The notes below the pieces were generated by a model. The model saw nothing but the letters and a program-made list of their open reading frames with translations, made no database searches and was not told where the DNA came from. A DNA stretch of 64,000 nucleotides from Lepidodermella squamata (Eukaryota > Gastrotricha): assembly GCA_047495785.1 (NCBI GenBank), contig JBLDXI010000074.1, positions 1,240,001 to 1,304,000 on the forward strand. The letters are read 5' to 3'. The translations under genes were made by a program, and so were the position numbers. Positions 10,927 to 23,360 of this stretch are shown piece after piece. Position 1 is the first letter of the stretch. Each line of letters begins with the position of its first letter.

Positions 10927-12336
10927 ATGAACAGGTTCCTCACTTGCGCCGTCATTTTGGTAGGCCTTTGCAGATTATTAGATGATTGATGCATAGTTCC
11001 TTTGTATTTTTAGGCCGCTTTCGTCGTTGTGGTATCGTCTGCTGCCCAGAAGGCTCCAGCTATCTCGACTGCTGCCAAGAACTCGCCCAAGACTGCTGCC
11101 CAGAACGGCCACGCCGCCTCGCCAGCTCAAACGCAATCGCACCAAACTGCGGCTCAGCAGGCTGCTTTCATCAAGGATATCGGAGGTGAGGCGAAGAGCA
11201 ACCAAGCTGCGTACGCCAAGAAAATCAAGGCCATGACGACCAAGGAGCTGCGCACCCTCTTCAACAAATACTTCCAGGGAAACCCCGGGGCTGTCACCAC
11301 GCTGGTCGGACAGTTATCCAAGGACGACAAGAAGCTCGCAGATTTCGTCGCTGACCTTTCCAAAGACCCTAAAGCTGTTGCTATCAAGCTGGCGGCACTC
11401 AAGCCGAACATCACGTCAAAGTCCACGCAGTCTCACCAAACTGCGGCTCAGCAGGCTGCTTTCATCAAGGATATCGGAGGTGAGGCGAAGAGCAACCAAG
11501 CTGCGTACGCCAAGAAAATCAAGGCCATGACGACCAAGGAGCTGCGCACCCTCTTCAACAAATACTTCCAGGGAAACCCCGGGGCTGTCACCACGCTGGT
11601 CGGACAGTTATCCAAGGACGACAAGAAGCTCGCAGACTTCGTCGCTGACCTTGCCAAAGACCCTAAAGCTGTTGCTATCAAGCTGGCGGCACTCAAGCCG
11701 AACATCACGTCAAAGTCCACGCAGTCTCACCAAACTGCGGCTCAGCAGGCTGCTTTCATCAAGGATATCGGAGGTGAGGCGAAGAGCAACCAAGCTGCGT
11801 ACGCCAAGAAAATCAAGGCCATGACGACCAAGGAGCTGCGCACCCTCTTCAACAAATACTTCCAGGGAAACCCCGGGGCTGTCACCACGCTGGTCGGACA
11901 GTTATCCAAGGACGACAAGAAGCTCGCAGATTTCGTCGCTGACCTTGCCAAAGACCCTAAAGCTGTTGCTATCAAGCTGGCGGCACTCAAGCCGAACATC
12001 ACGTCAAAGTCCACGCAGTCTCACCAAACTGCGGCTCAGCAGGCTGCTTTCATCAAGGATATCGGAGGTGAGGCGAAGAGCAACCAAGCTGCGTACGCCA
12101 AGAAAATCAAGGCCATGACGACCAAGGAGCTGCGCACCCTCTTCAACAAATACTTCCAGGGAAACCCCGGGGCTGTCACCACGCTGGTCGGACAGTTATC
12201 CAAGGACGACAAGAAGCTCACACATTTTGTCGCTGAGCTCGCCAATGACCCTACAGCTGTTGCTGTCAGGCTCGCGGCACTCAAGCCGAAGACGTCAACT
12301 GCTACCAAGCCAACAGTTTCTGGCCGCGATATTTGA
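10927..12336 (+). CDS. K/A-rich secreted protein with four 98-residue repeats
   Basis: Exon 1 is 10927-10959 (11 codons); a 54-nt intron (GTAGGC...TTTTTAG) in phase 0 precedes exon 2, 11014-12336. The product is about 451 residues. MNRFLTCAVIL + AAFVVVVSSA forms a signal peptide, so I infer secretion. After a short A/P/S/K linker come four tandem 98-residue units, each running from about TQSHQTAAQQAAFIKDIGGE through YFQGNPGAVTTLVGQLSKDD to LAKDPKAVAIKLAALKPNI. Units 2 and 3 are almost identical in DNA; the fourth diverges in its last third and ends SGRDI. Each unit looks helical, with regularly spaced K/D and A. The gene at 1471 has one such unit, so this copy grew by internal duplication. 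AATAAA at 12502-12507 fits a poly(A) signal. Family unknown to me. Confidence 0.9.
11131..12300 (+). repeat. Four tandem 294-bp coding repeats
   Basis: In-frame units begin at 11131, 11425, 11719 and 12013, each 294 bp (98 codons). The DNA is near-identical across units even at synonymous sites, differing at only a few positions until the second half of the last unit. This implies very recent amplification or gene conversion. The true copy number may be misjudged by assembly. Confidence 0.95.
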
Positions 12337-12504
12337 AAATCATGCAAGCATCCGTCATCATTACTCCATCATATTATAACCATGTGGTTAGCTTCTAAAT
12401 ACATATAATGTTCTTATTATGTGGAAGCTTTGTAGCTGAGCGACGTGCTATATACCTTAGGTATAGCCGTTATATTTTAACTCATGTGTGGTGTGATTTT
12501 CAAT

Positions 12505-12980
12505 AAAATGTGTGGTTTTACTGGCAACACGGGAGGCGTTCTGTTAATATAGCCCTATGGGAAGCATGGTACAGAACTATTTTGCCTGCCAATGAACTTC
12601 ATAACACCATTGAATAGTCTAACTCTAATTCTGGATTTTACGCCAATCACGCTGGTCCATCTCAAGCATCTAGCTTCATCAAATTATAAGATTTCTCGAA
12701 TGCTACAATTGGTCTGGAATATATACCATATTCTTCCAAGTTCTAACATGCTTTTCTGTTATAAAAAAATAGCGTTTGCAGTCACTTATTTTTGGTAAAG
12801 TTATACATTTTAAATTTCGTCACATTCTGTCCTAATTGCACTAGGCAAGGAATCAATTCCATGTGCAATAATTCCTAATTAGGAGTTGCATAACACTTCA
12901 TTTACGTTGATTCAGTCCTTTTATTTTCATTCAAGTTTTAACACCAATAACGAGCGTATAGAAAAGCGAATAACACAAGC
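12505..12980. other. 3' flank shared by K/A-rich paralogues
   Basis: I see no gene. The segment around 12570-12620 (TTTTGCCTGCCAAT, then CACCATTGAA) resembles the 3' flank of the gene at 1471 (about 2305-2345). The segment around 12690-12770 is matched at 39955-40043 beside the truncated third copy, so the duplicated unit extends beyond the coding region. Confidence 0.6.
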
Positions 12981-13020
12981 TAAATAAGGTGGTCGTGAAA
13001 GAGCATCGTATCAAGCGTCG

Positions 13021-15605
13021 TCAGAGGGGCAGGCCCAACTTTTTGCGCACTTTCTCCTTCTTCTTCACCAACTCGATGTTGCGGTCTTTCCACGTCGACT
13101 TGCGCAGCTTGATCGGCCGATTGCCCACGTACTTGCCGTTCCACTCGCGGATCGCCCGAGCCAGGTCGAGCGGGTCCTTGAACGATACGAAGCCGAAGCC
13201 GCGCGATTTGTTCGTCCGCTTGTCACGCACGACCTTCGCTTTCTGGAAACTCGGATAGATCGAAAACACCTTCGCCAGCGATTCGTCTGTCGTCTCGTTG
13301 CCGAGATCGCCGCAGAACAACCGGTGGTCATCTGCAGAAAGCGCAGGATCAAGTGTTAGAGAGTACATTAAAAATAACCCATTTCCCGAAAAGACATGTT
13401 ATCGCTTTTCCTTTTTAAATGGTCGGATCCGCTGATGACTGCAGCAGAATCTGACTTGATTGAGAAATCGGAGAGGATATTCGTGCTTGAATAAGTAGGC
13501 ATTTTTGAGTATTCGAAGTTCGAAGGGGTTCCGGGAGCGGATAATTGTAAATGGTTCTCGAAATATTCTACATTAGAAACTAAGTAAGGCTCATATACTT
13601 CATCTGGTCGGAAAAAGATCTGGCCTTGGCTAAGAAAAAAGCTCATTTTTGATTGATTTCATCATTACAACTGAATCCTAAGCCTCTTGACCTTTCTGAA
13701 AGGTTCCACAGCAACTTTTATCGCCTTAAAATTCATCCACTGAAATCTCTTTTTCCAACCGATTGAGGGGTGAGCCTAACTTAGTTTCTAATGTAGAGTA
13801 TTTCGAGCACAAACCATTTTCCATTATCCGCTCCCGGAATCCCTTCCAAGTTCGAATACTCAAAAATGCCTAATTATTCAAGTAGTACGAAAATACCGAC
13901 CCAATATTATTAACTATGGAAATCCAAAATTACCCCTAAAAATTGTCAAACTTTATTCAGAGGTGCTTTCGATCGGATAAAAATCGGAAATCATCTTACA
14001 CATCTGTGTCTTCAATGTCATAAATTTCTAAAAGACTAATTTATATATGTCGTAGTCTAATAAGCGATTTAGTTGGATTGGGAATCCAACTAGTTTTGTG
14101 CCAATTTGCTCAAAAAACTAGTTTAATATCCTGTAATAATGGATATTATTATAATGGATAATGATAATGATAATGGATAGAGAACTCAACCCTGAAGACG
14201 GTCGGGAGTGGTTTTCTTGGCCGTTCTGTCTCTTTTATTTCGCTGGAGAGTGCAATGACTCCACCTTAACAAAATATAATTTTCCGAACTGAAATAAGGC
14301 GCAAAAAATACCCATAAATGCATTTCTAACACTGGTTGACGCTATCAATCGAGTTGGTTGTTCAAAACCTCAGCCCTTCCAGGGAGGTAATGTTTTTGGT
14401 TTGAACAATGTGTTTGATTGCCTTATAAACTAGTTTTTGAAAAGTTTGCCCATTAAACATATACATCGACGGTTTTTTCAAAATTGTCCCTAAACAGGCA
14501 AGACTTCGGCTAACATGAAGTATTTCGATTCAGGACCCTTCGTATCAGTCGCGAGTTGTCAAGGACGCCAGTTCAATGCCCAAGCTCTTCCTTCTATTTC
14601 TATTTCATGTTTCTGGTGAAGTTTGAAGTTTGATCGTGGTTTTTCAAAGCTCAATCACGAGATTACGATTTTTCTGTATTTTGTTGCGTAAAATCTTTCG
14701 CAAGTGGAACTTACTGGGATCCCACTCGAACAGCGTCATGTCCATCCAAACTTCGCCGCCGGCTTTGCGCTTGCCCGAAAAGTAATCGGCATCGTCCGAC
14801 GTCGACGCGCCCTGGTTCTTCGCCGACTTCTTGCCGCCCGCGCCGCCGGCCGAAGACGACGCCCCGGCAGCACTTGCTCCGGGCATGTTCGCCGGCATCG
14901 GGATGGACGCGTTCGCCGTCGCCGAGCTGTTCTGCTTGTTGAGCGCCGCTTGCAGCGTGTCGTGCGCTGTGCTCTGAGTCGACGCCTCCGTTTTCGCTTT
15001 GAAAGCGTCCAAAATCGCCTTCGCCCGAGCCAACGCTTCGGATTGAGGGGCCGAGGAAGGTGCAGCCGCTGGCTGAGCAGCTAAAATAGATAAAAATTAA
15101 AATCAAAATTAAAAATTTTTAAAGATTTTAGAAGAAAAAATTAACCTCATATTTAAAAGTGAGGCAAAATGACTTAAAGCGCTTTTTGAGCAAATAGAAA
15201 TTGCTGTAACTGACCTGGAGCTGAAGAAGGCGCATCGTCATTCGCGTTATATTTGATCGGTTTCGCTTCGATGACCGTATTCGGCCTCACTTGGGGCGGG
15301 TGGCCGAAGCCCCTGCCCGCCGCCGGCATGAAGGTGCCATGCATCGCCGGTTGGTAGGCCGGCCGGGCTGAGAACTGCGCCATTTGCGGCGGCATGTAGT
15401 GCTGAACAGGAGGTCTGATGGGCGGTGTTGCGCCGGACGGCTGGCCGAGGCCTAGTCGAGCCCGCAATTGCGGCGGGATGAAGGCTGTGGTTTTCTGCGG
15501 CTGTTGCGGCCGAATCGCTGGGCCATTGCTGGGTGCAGCTGGTAGCTGCTCGATTTCAGCTTCAAATCGCTCAAATTCACGCTCGATATCATTAAATCTG
15601 CTCAT
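13021..15605 (-). CDS. RBM42: RBM42, RNA-binding motif protein 42
   Basis: Three minus-strand exons: 15605-15215, 15080-14715 and 13331-13021. Donors (GTCAGT, GTAAGT) and acceptors keep the frame. The protein starts MSRFNDIEREFERFEAEIEQ, continues through a proline- and alanine-rich region (PPQLRARLGLG), a helical segment (RAKAILDAFKAKTEAST) and DMTLFEWDP, and ends in a single RRM: LFCGDLGNE as RNP2, RGFGFVSFKD as RNP1, then KYVGNRPIKLRKSTWKDRN. This C-terminal block is diagnostic of RBM42, a nuclear RNA-binding protein linked to splicing and stress-granule components. Length is about 355 residues. The second intron (about 1.4 kb) contains an inverted repeat. Two fragments of this gene occur elsewhere in the window (1061-1129 and 39243-39350). 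Confidence 0.93.
13484..13885. repeat. 105-bp inverted repeat in RBM42 intron
   Basis: Arms 13484-13589 and 13774-13885 are reverse complements with few mismatches (for example TTTGAGTATTCGAA against TTCGAATACTCAAA), separated by about 185 bp. The minus-strand frame across the left arm is open for 92 codons (13646-13368), but the right arm copy is interrupted. It looks like a fold-back element or an inverted local duplication. Confidence 0.85.
14125..14182 (+). repeat. Short ATAATG/GATAAT microsatellite
   Basis: An imperfect run of ATAATGGATA and GATAAT units lies within the second RBM42 intron. I see no coding meaning. Confidence 0.6.
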
Positions 15606-16207
15606 CAGTGTTTTCAGAAATTCTTAAAAAAAAATTCCTAAAAATTGAAGATAGGTAAGATTTCAAATGCTGCAAATTAACACTTAGGTTCCTGCGATAT
15701 TTCAAGCGCGTTAATTTTGAGATCTAGTCTGAAAATTTAGAAAATATTATTTTAGAACCTAATCTAATTTCAAGAACGGTGCAAAAATTACGTTTTGGAG
15801 GTCTCAAGGTTCAAGGTCCACATTTTGAGCCGTCTATTTGATTTTAGATAAAAATAATGAAGTCCCATTTGAATTTTCGGAATCTAACCCAGTTGTTTCG
15901 CAAAATTGGTCAATGAGTTAAATTTTCGAAGTGGTAATATCTTTCGAAATCAGGGCTATTCAACTTTTATCTGGTCATTTTGGCAGCTAATTTCAGGATT
16001 AATTTCCTGGAAAGTTCTGCCTCTATCAATACGCGATTCTTGATACAAAAATCCCTCTCTTCTGTGAAACATTGCCACATTTTATAGAACATCACATGAC
16101 TCTTTTAAAGCAATCAATAAAATAATAACATCAATCAATATTCAATTTTAACAAGTAAAGCGACTTGTTCAGCGGTAGAAAATAAACGAGAAATAAGAAA
16201 ATTGCGA

Positions 16208-16860
16208 TCAAGTCGCCGCATTTTCTACGACTTCTACTGATTGTTCGTTTTCCGATTTTGCCGTCGACTCGTTCGACGCTTTTGCCTCCAGCTTTTCGTT
16301 GGGGCGCTTTTTTAGCACAGTATCGTCGTCATCGTCGTCGAAATCCTCGGCTAGCTTCAATTGGCCATTCAAAGCCTGGAGACCAAGTGATTTTTCGCAC
16401 TCGCCAAACGCTTGCGGGTACAGGCGAGAGCATTTCGATTTCAAATTTCGAATACGACGAGTTACGTTGAACAACCGCTCGCGTAATTCGCCGAGCTGAA
16501 CTGTCGCTCTTCGAATATCTTGAACAACGTCAGTCGGCGGAATTCGATCCAAAGCACCGCTGTTGAATGAAAGAACTTGTTGAGGCGCCCCGGGTGGAAG
16601 CAATCGTCGAGAGGAGACCTGAAAACATCGTATTATTCAATTCTTTGTTGTCATAAAACGCAACTTACATCTATAGCTGTGCTGAGCAATGCATTTGTTC
16701 GCTCGAATCTAGCTAACATTCGTTGTTGGACGGCTAACATTTGACTGATTTGACTAGCTGGAATCAATGCTTCCGTGAATGAGGTAGCGAACAGTTGAGA
16801 TGCCGGTAGTTCATCATCGAATATATCCTCCGATCCAAGCTTCTGAACTACACTCGTCAT
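16208..16860 (-). CDS. KXD1: KxDL motif-containing protein 1 (BORC subunit)
   Basis: Two minus-strand exons, 16860-16669 and 16618-16208, flank a 50-nt intron (GTAAGT...TTTCAG, phase 0); the product is 200 residues. The conserved core has QQRMLARFERTNALLSTAID, then IRRATVQLGELRERLFNVTR and RIRNLKSKCSRLYPQAFGEC, matching the KXD1 family in order and length. KXD1 is a subunit of BORC, the lysosome-associated complex that recruits Arl8 for kinesin-driven lysosome transport, and it has links to BLOC-1. The acidic tail (DDDDD, then E-rich) is low-complexity. It lies between RBM42 and ATP synthase subunit c on the same strand, with 304 bp to the subunit c stop. Both are housekeeping neighbours; no shared transcript is shown. 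Confidence 0.85.
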
Positions 16861-17164
16861 TATTTAAAACACTAGTAACAACAAGACAAACTTGGTTTTG
16901 AAAGAAATCGGGTTTTATTTTTTCACAACTAGAGCTATATAGTATAGTATGCACGGGGTGTCGGCTTTTATTTCTTTCGACTTTAGAGCAGGCAATCAAT
17001 ATTCGGTGACGGAAACCTGGCAGTTCAATCATCAAAAAGGTCATTGTTTTCAAACTACAGTGATCCAAGGAGGTTTCACACAATCATTAGTTGTAGTGTT
17101 TTGGAGATATTTTTATTCATCAAGTTCTTAGTAATTTACGTACTGACAGCCGGTTGACAACTTT

Positions 17165-17590
<426 letters not shown>

Positions 17591-17599
17591 TTAACGTAA

Positions 17600-19540
17600 A
17601 TAAGATTAAATATACTTATGTCTGAAAAAACAGTAACAAATTAGAAAGCAATCAAGTATCCTGTTCTTTCTGTGATTAGATAGCTTTTCAAGAAATGAAT
17701 GTCTGCATACCATTCAGCATTTGTACACCAGTTTGGAGTCAAACACTATTTTGGCAAGCAATTTAATATACATGTCGACCAAACCACATCGCAAGGTCAA
17801 TGCCAACAAAAGAGTAACTTCAGCGTGCGTAACAAGCCGCTAAACACGAGAAAGCTCAAATGAGACATCGGCAAAGCAGTCCTGTCGCTATGAATTAAGA
17901 AATTTTCGCGATCATCTCAGCAAAGCTGTATATAGGCCAACTTTGCGGAAGCCTTTTGAATCAAACTAGGGTTAGGGTTACGTCGTTACCATCAACGAGC
18001 GAGACAAAAAATGACGTCTTCGAAGAAGGTCCCGATGGCTTCGCCGAACACGCTCAAACGAAAAAAAAACACAACCGCAAAATTCCGAGCAGGCGAATAT
18101 ATATTACTAATTAATAAAATTATTGTATAAAATTATGGAAAATTTAAAAATTATTGGTCAAGATGAAATTTTGAAATTATCTGGCGCGGAAAAGTAGAAG
18201 AACCGATTTGTCGGAATTGAAGTTCGCGGAATGCAATGATTGACAGGCTGTTTCACGCAATTCATAACACCTGGTAGCAGCGAGCACGATGTTGATTACC
18301 TTTGTTGTTCCTTGTTGTCGATAGCTCGAGCAATTAGCACTGAATTTACGTTTGTGATGCGCCAACACCTGTCTCTTAGTAAGCTATGTGGATGGTCATT
18401 TGGCAGGTGTTTTGCTCGTAAATTTGAATTTATTTTGTTATTTGCACCGAAGTGATACCTGGCTATGTTCTGATATTCTTACCTCTTACCATATATTGTA
18501 TAATTGGGGTTGACATGTAACGGTAGATTGGCTAAGTATTCGCGATACAGGATAAGTAGTATTAATATTCTTGTTACTAGAGGGAATTACAACAAACAAC
18601 GAACAATGATTCCCGAGTGCACCACTTTTGATTCTTTTCAATAATACTGAAAACTCGTAGCGTCATTTGACGAAATTGTCATATACTCAAAAAGCTCAAT
18701 GCTCTCGATGTGTTCTCATTGAGCAATTCGTGTTGAGTTTTGATAACTAGTTATATCGAAGATCTCCCGTTGTTCGAATTACGACGGTCTCGCATGAAAG
18801 CGAGATGTGACTGGGGACCAACCAGTCCTCGGACTACTTTGTGGCCGACTGTGACTGGACAAAGAATAGGACAGCCAAATCGAATTGATGTGTGTTAACG
18901 CAAAATTTAGCTCTCAATTAGTTCAGACGTCGTAGTTGTGGTTTTAATAATAATTGTAGAAATTTTATCAATTACCTATTTCTCTTTGTAAATCTGTGAT
19001 ATGCCGTAGGCCGGTAGCTATTCATCTGAGCTGTTGCCAATATGAAAGCTGCTCAATTCATGTAAATTCAACATCGATACATAAATGGGTCCAAATCAAT
19101 ATTGACCGTTACCGATAATTCGGCATGAAAATATGTTCAATTTTTGGCCTTAGAATTTAGAATGTCCCTGAAGCAACCTCAATAACGAATCATTGAAAGC
19201 CTGGCTATTTTTTGGCAGATCTGTGCTTGCTCGGGACTTGGGTTAGGCATATTGACAGCCTCTTCTCTCTTCATGGCTTTCCTTATGCCAAAAATGCCTA
19301 TCTTTCAGGCTGCTGTTAGAATCATTCCTTGGCTTATGCCTATCTCGATTTTGAATTGCTTGAACTTTAGCAAGTTGATTAGTCTACGGTCATCTTGATA
19401 TAATTCGCACTTGCGCTGGTTGTTTTGTAGATTTTGTTCTTGAATCGCGCCGGAAATTTATTTATTTGTTTACTATTTACATATCGCTTGATCGTGTGTG
19501 CGTGCGCGTTTCCAAATCAGAGTCAAAGTCAAAAATTGCA
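17600..19540. other. Intergenic region
   Basis: I find no credible gene in this 1.9 kb. A short telomere-like run (CTAGGGTTAGGGTTACG) sits at about 17964-17980. Open frames are short and without domains. It probably holds the 5' flank of the subunit c gene on the left and of the small membrane protein gene on the right. Confidence 0.5.
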
Positions 19541-19562
19541 TTTCATCACTTCACTAGAAATA

Positions 19563-20057
19563 ATGGTGTTTAATTTCAAGCGCGAAGTTAAAGACTACGG
19601 CTTCTTGCGCGGCACGCGTGCGTTTTTTGTCACGAACCGCTTGTCGCTGCTGATTGCTTTCGGCGTGTGCGGCGCATGGGGCGGCCTGTTCTACTGGGAG
19701 CCCAAGTGGTTGTCGGACATAATCGACGAGATGACGGTGCGTTGTTTTTGTTTTGTTTAAAAAGTCGCATAGCACAACGACTTCTGCTATTGTTATTTAT
19801 GCCGGATTGATTTCACAATTATCGATTTTTTCCTGCGCATGTCTACTTGTTTTTCTTGTTGTTGTTTCTACCGTGTGCAGTTAGCGGAAGTTGAATCGCA
19901 GCGACGGTCAGATAGGGCTACGTATTTTTACGCTATCGAACGGCAACAGCAAATGGCACGCGAAGAAGAAAACCGAGTAGAAGCCGATTCGAGCGTTGCC
20001 ACCCTCGGCAAACAATCAAATCAGGGCTCGTGGAGGCCGTCGTGGACTCGTTTCTAG
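19563..20057 (+). CDS. Small single-pass membrane protein, unknown
   Basis: Exon 1 is 19563-19736 and exon 2 is 19881-20057, joined in phase 0 (GTGCGT...GTGCAG); the product is 116 residues. The start is the first in-frame ATG. Residues 1-27 are basic and aromatic (MVFNFKREVKDYGFLRGTRA), followed by one transmembrane helix (LSLLIAFGVCGAWGGLFYW), then PKWLSDIIDE and a charged C-terminal helix (AIERQQQMAREEENR) and a polar tail. The layout, with a short basic N-terminus, one helix and a coiled tail, resembles small mitochondrial inner-membrane assembly or accessory proteins, but I do not recognise a family. AATAAA-type signals follow at about 20095-20120. Splicing and frame are convincing; function is not known. 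Confidence 0.7.
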
Positions 20058-20099
20058 CTCTATTGACTCGACAGCCCGACTTGTTATATATGTTAATAA

Positions 20100-23000
20100 A
20101 TAATAATAACAATAAAAATACCCGTTATTTTTACTTTATTGACGTTTCTAGATTTTACATTGTTTATTTACTATTTTCTACTTTTTTCTTGCAGTAGATT
20201 TTTTACCGAGTAATTTTGTTATTATTTAACAGGCGATTTGGTTGTTTCGAATGCCACCTATCTTGGATTTTTCGCTGCGTAGTGAATCTAGGTCGCATTC
20301 TAATTTAAAGTGGGGCAAACATCAAAGCAAAGTTTATTGCTGGCAGTTTGCTGTTCCCAAGCTGATTATAACTAGCTTGTTGCTGTTCTAAGGTCCTCGC
20401 ATTTTTTATTACGCGCTGTTTAGAGTTTTGAAGTTCGCGGTTTTCACTTTTCTGGGTCAAAGTAATTTAAATGAGGGCGCAATTCTCAAATGTGAGGTCC
20501 TCGCATTTTTTTCTAGCGAGTTTCGCGTTTTCGTGTTATCTTTGTCGGCTGTTGACTTGCTGCTCTTCTTTGTCTATCGACTAATCGAAGAAGTGAAAAC
20601 AATAAACAGGGCGAGTAGTTTTTCGGCTGGAATGCCACGCTCTGTTGACGCGCGAACGTGCAAAAGGCGTAATGTTTATCAGGGTGTCGGTCGGCGGTGA
20701 ACAAAAGTGACTTCGCTTCGTTTGCATTAATTGCTGCACGCTTTCTTACTTCGTTCAATGTAGTTACACAGCTCTGTATTACTGCGATATTTAGCGGTGT
20801 TGGATTTCGGCTCGCGTTATCTGCAGGCGCGTCTTGCATAACCTCGCCCTAGCCTCCAGTTTTGTTTTGTTATCATTTAGCTGTTGCTCATACCCGGCCC
20901 CCGCTCGCTCGCTCGTCGATGTTTCTGAGCTCTTCATAAGTAACGCTAATAACAATATAATGGTAGCACTGTTATTGTTGCGCGATTACTGCTAGGCTAG
21001 CCGCCTGAAATATTAGCCGCTGCTGCTGCTGCTCTTGTATTTACTGGCCTCTTTAGAAGCTGCTGCTGTTCGCCCATCGAATACTTATGCATATAATATT
21101 GTTATTTTCCACTTACTTCCTGTTTGTTATTGTTCCATATACGAGGCATGCGATTTCCGCTAACGAGTCGATTTGTTTCCGCGCACAATTTTTCCTCGTC
21201 GTCATTACCTTGTTGTTTTTTTTCATTCCTTTAGGTAGTGTTGTTTATCAACTTGCATCACATCTAAGCAGTGTTAGGCGAGGTCCGTTTTTCAGTTTTA
21301 TTGCTATGCGCGTTGCTGTTTTGAGGACCGCGCACTTTTTTATTGCACGAGTGTGCGATTTATTGCCACCATTTTTGAGCACTCGAAAATAGTGACCGCA
21401 GCGAGTCAAATTTGAGATTTAGATACAGTGAGATGACCAGTGAACAGCAGCAGCGCCTCATCTCACAGATGGCGTGCAGCAGCGTGGACAATTGAGACTC
21501 GGATGGTTATAGTAGTAGCCGAAATACTAGCTTTGGCCGTATTCTAACAAGTATAAAGCTGAATTAGCGCGCGCGCGAGTCCGTCTGCGCGTGCTTTCAG
21601 AGCGCAAGCCGCACGCCACACACACAGCCACATACTACACACGTTGTTTAACGATATATATTGTCTTTGAAGATTTTCCCAGTCTTGAATTTTAATTAAA
21701 AGGGATTTGCCCGTTCACTTATGCACGCAGCACGCTCTAAATCACAGTTATAGTATGTGTATAGCGTGAGTGTGTGTTGGTATTGCTGTTGCAATTTTCT
21801 TCATCTTTATCTTCATCATCATCATCGCGTTTGTTTTCCGGTTCTTGCACCGATGATGATCTGTGCTTGCTGCCAGCTCGAGTCTCAAGTGGGCCGTTTT
21901 TATAGGTGGGTTGTAAGCCTGCATGCCCCACTCAACGCTCAACGTTGATGGCTTTATTATTTGTTATTTGTTATTGTCGTAAAAACATCGTGTTCTCGAT
22001 TACTTACTCTTCTGACAACATGATAGCAGCTGTCAGGCGGAACTATGAACAAGATGAACGAACTAAACGATATTTTCTAGGTCGCAAGAAATCCGTGTCG
22101 TTTTATTGCTGCGAGAAACAGCAAAAAGTGCGTTGCGGTTTTGAGGTCCGCGCATTTCTTTCTTTTTTATTGCTAACATTTATGTGTGTGCGCGATTTTT
22201 GAATTTCTTCCTCTCTCGCATCTTTTTCCACGTGCTGTTTCTGGGCCATTGCGAGTATTATTATCGCGATATTAGGGCGCGTTATTAGCATTGTTTATTG
22301 CTGCTGATGATGTTGTTTGTTACCAGTGACCGGCAACTACTTGTACTACTGCTGGTACTACTACTAGGTGTCACTCATTCGCGATAATATAACCAGGCCG
22401 CCGCCTGTGCTAACACGCCTGTTTGTCGTTTGACACAGAGCTAGCTGGGCAGGCAAACACGGCGCCGTTTAGTCGACGTCGTTGTGTCTCATCGCCAGGC
22501 TCATGATCTACCTACTACTGCTATCATCGTAGTGTGTAGTGTGTGTGTGTGGCTGGTTGGTTTCTACGTTTGATACAAAGCCAACTCGTGTTTGCGCCGC
22601 ACCGGCAGTGGCGTTTTTATTACGACGACTGCTGCTGCATTTATTTCCAATCCGACTCGAGCGAGCCTGGCCGCAAAAAAAGCTGCCTGACATTTCAGCG
22701 CCATTATTCATCATACAACAATTCTCTTGTTTTTAGATTATTCATCTAGCGTATTTTCAAATTAGAAAAGTTACTCACTGCAATTGGCTGGCGTTGTTAA
22801 ATACGCCAAAGGAGCAGAAGAAGGACGATTGTTATTGTTATTTTTAACGCGTTATTAACGAGCCGACTTGACTGCTAAATGTCGTGAAGCGGAATTTCAA
22901 GCGTTAGCTGCATATTATTACGACGACGACGAAGATGATGATGAGGACGGTCGCCGATTTTACGCCGATTGTTCTCTTATCATTCATTATCGCTCAATTT

Positions 23001-23360
23001 TTCAAAGGTTTGCTGATTTTCTCGATTTTTTATTCACAGTTTTAGGTCATTTTTTACTAGTTGTTTAATGCCGATATGACAAAATTTGAGGGATTTTCTG
23101 GCTAATTATGAGAAATATTATTTAAATTAGCACCTAATTTGCGATTTTTTATTTTAATGTTTTCGCCCACTTGTCGGTGTCAACTGAAATCCGAGGCTTT
23201 AGGGGATAAATTTCACACTCTTAATAGGTTTTTCGACTTGTTAAGCTGCCGCCATTAATGGCTGAATTGTGAAAAGAATCAACAGGTGGTTTAAGCAAAA
23301 AAATTATGGAAAATTAAGGAGAAAAATTACGAAATTTTGTTTGACTTTGTTTTTTTCTAG
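20100..23360. other. Long non-coding stretch upstream of Ig/FN3 gene
   Basis: No supported exon here. The stretch is rich in TTATTG, GTTGTT and CTGCTG runs. It carries about four dispersed copies of a GAGGTCC(G/T)CGCA-plus-T-run word (starting near 20390, 20494, 21323 and 22143), an alternating GC run near 21570, and CATCAT/GATGAT tracts near 21810 and 22930. It could be a 5' intron or promoter region of the Ig/FN3 gene, whose first exons I could not find. Confidence 0.45.

Noticed and set aside
1471-12336. Known tardigrade heat-soluble (SAHS/CAHS/MAHS) or nematode SXP/RAL-2 proteins
   Set aside because: The K/A-rich units are secreted and charged, but I see none of the motifs of those families; similarity would be compositional only.
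11154-12347. Four hydrophobic minus-strand frames of 90-103 codons
   Set aside because: They are antisense readings of the 294-bp coding repeats and repeat only because the sense strand does.
13368-13646. A separate 92-codon gene in the RBM42 intron
   Set aside because: The frame overlaps one arm of an inverted repeat whose other arm is interrupted; no domain and no splice partners were found.
19434-19562. N-terminal extension of the small membrane protein with a second hydrophobic segment
   Set aside because: The upstream start would be TTG; there is no ATG before 19563 in frame and the region reads as 5'UTR.
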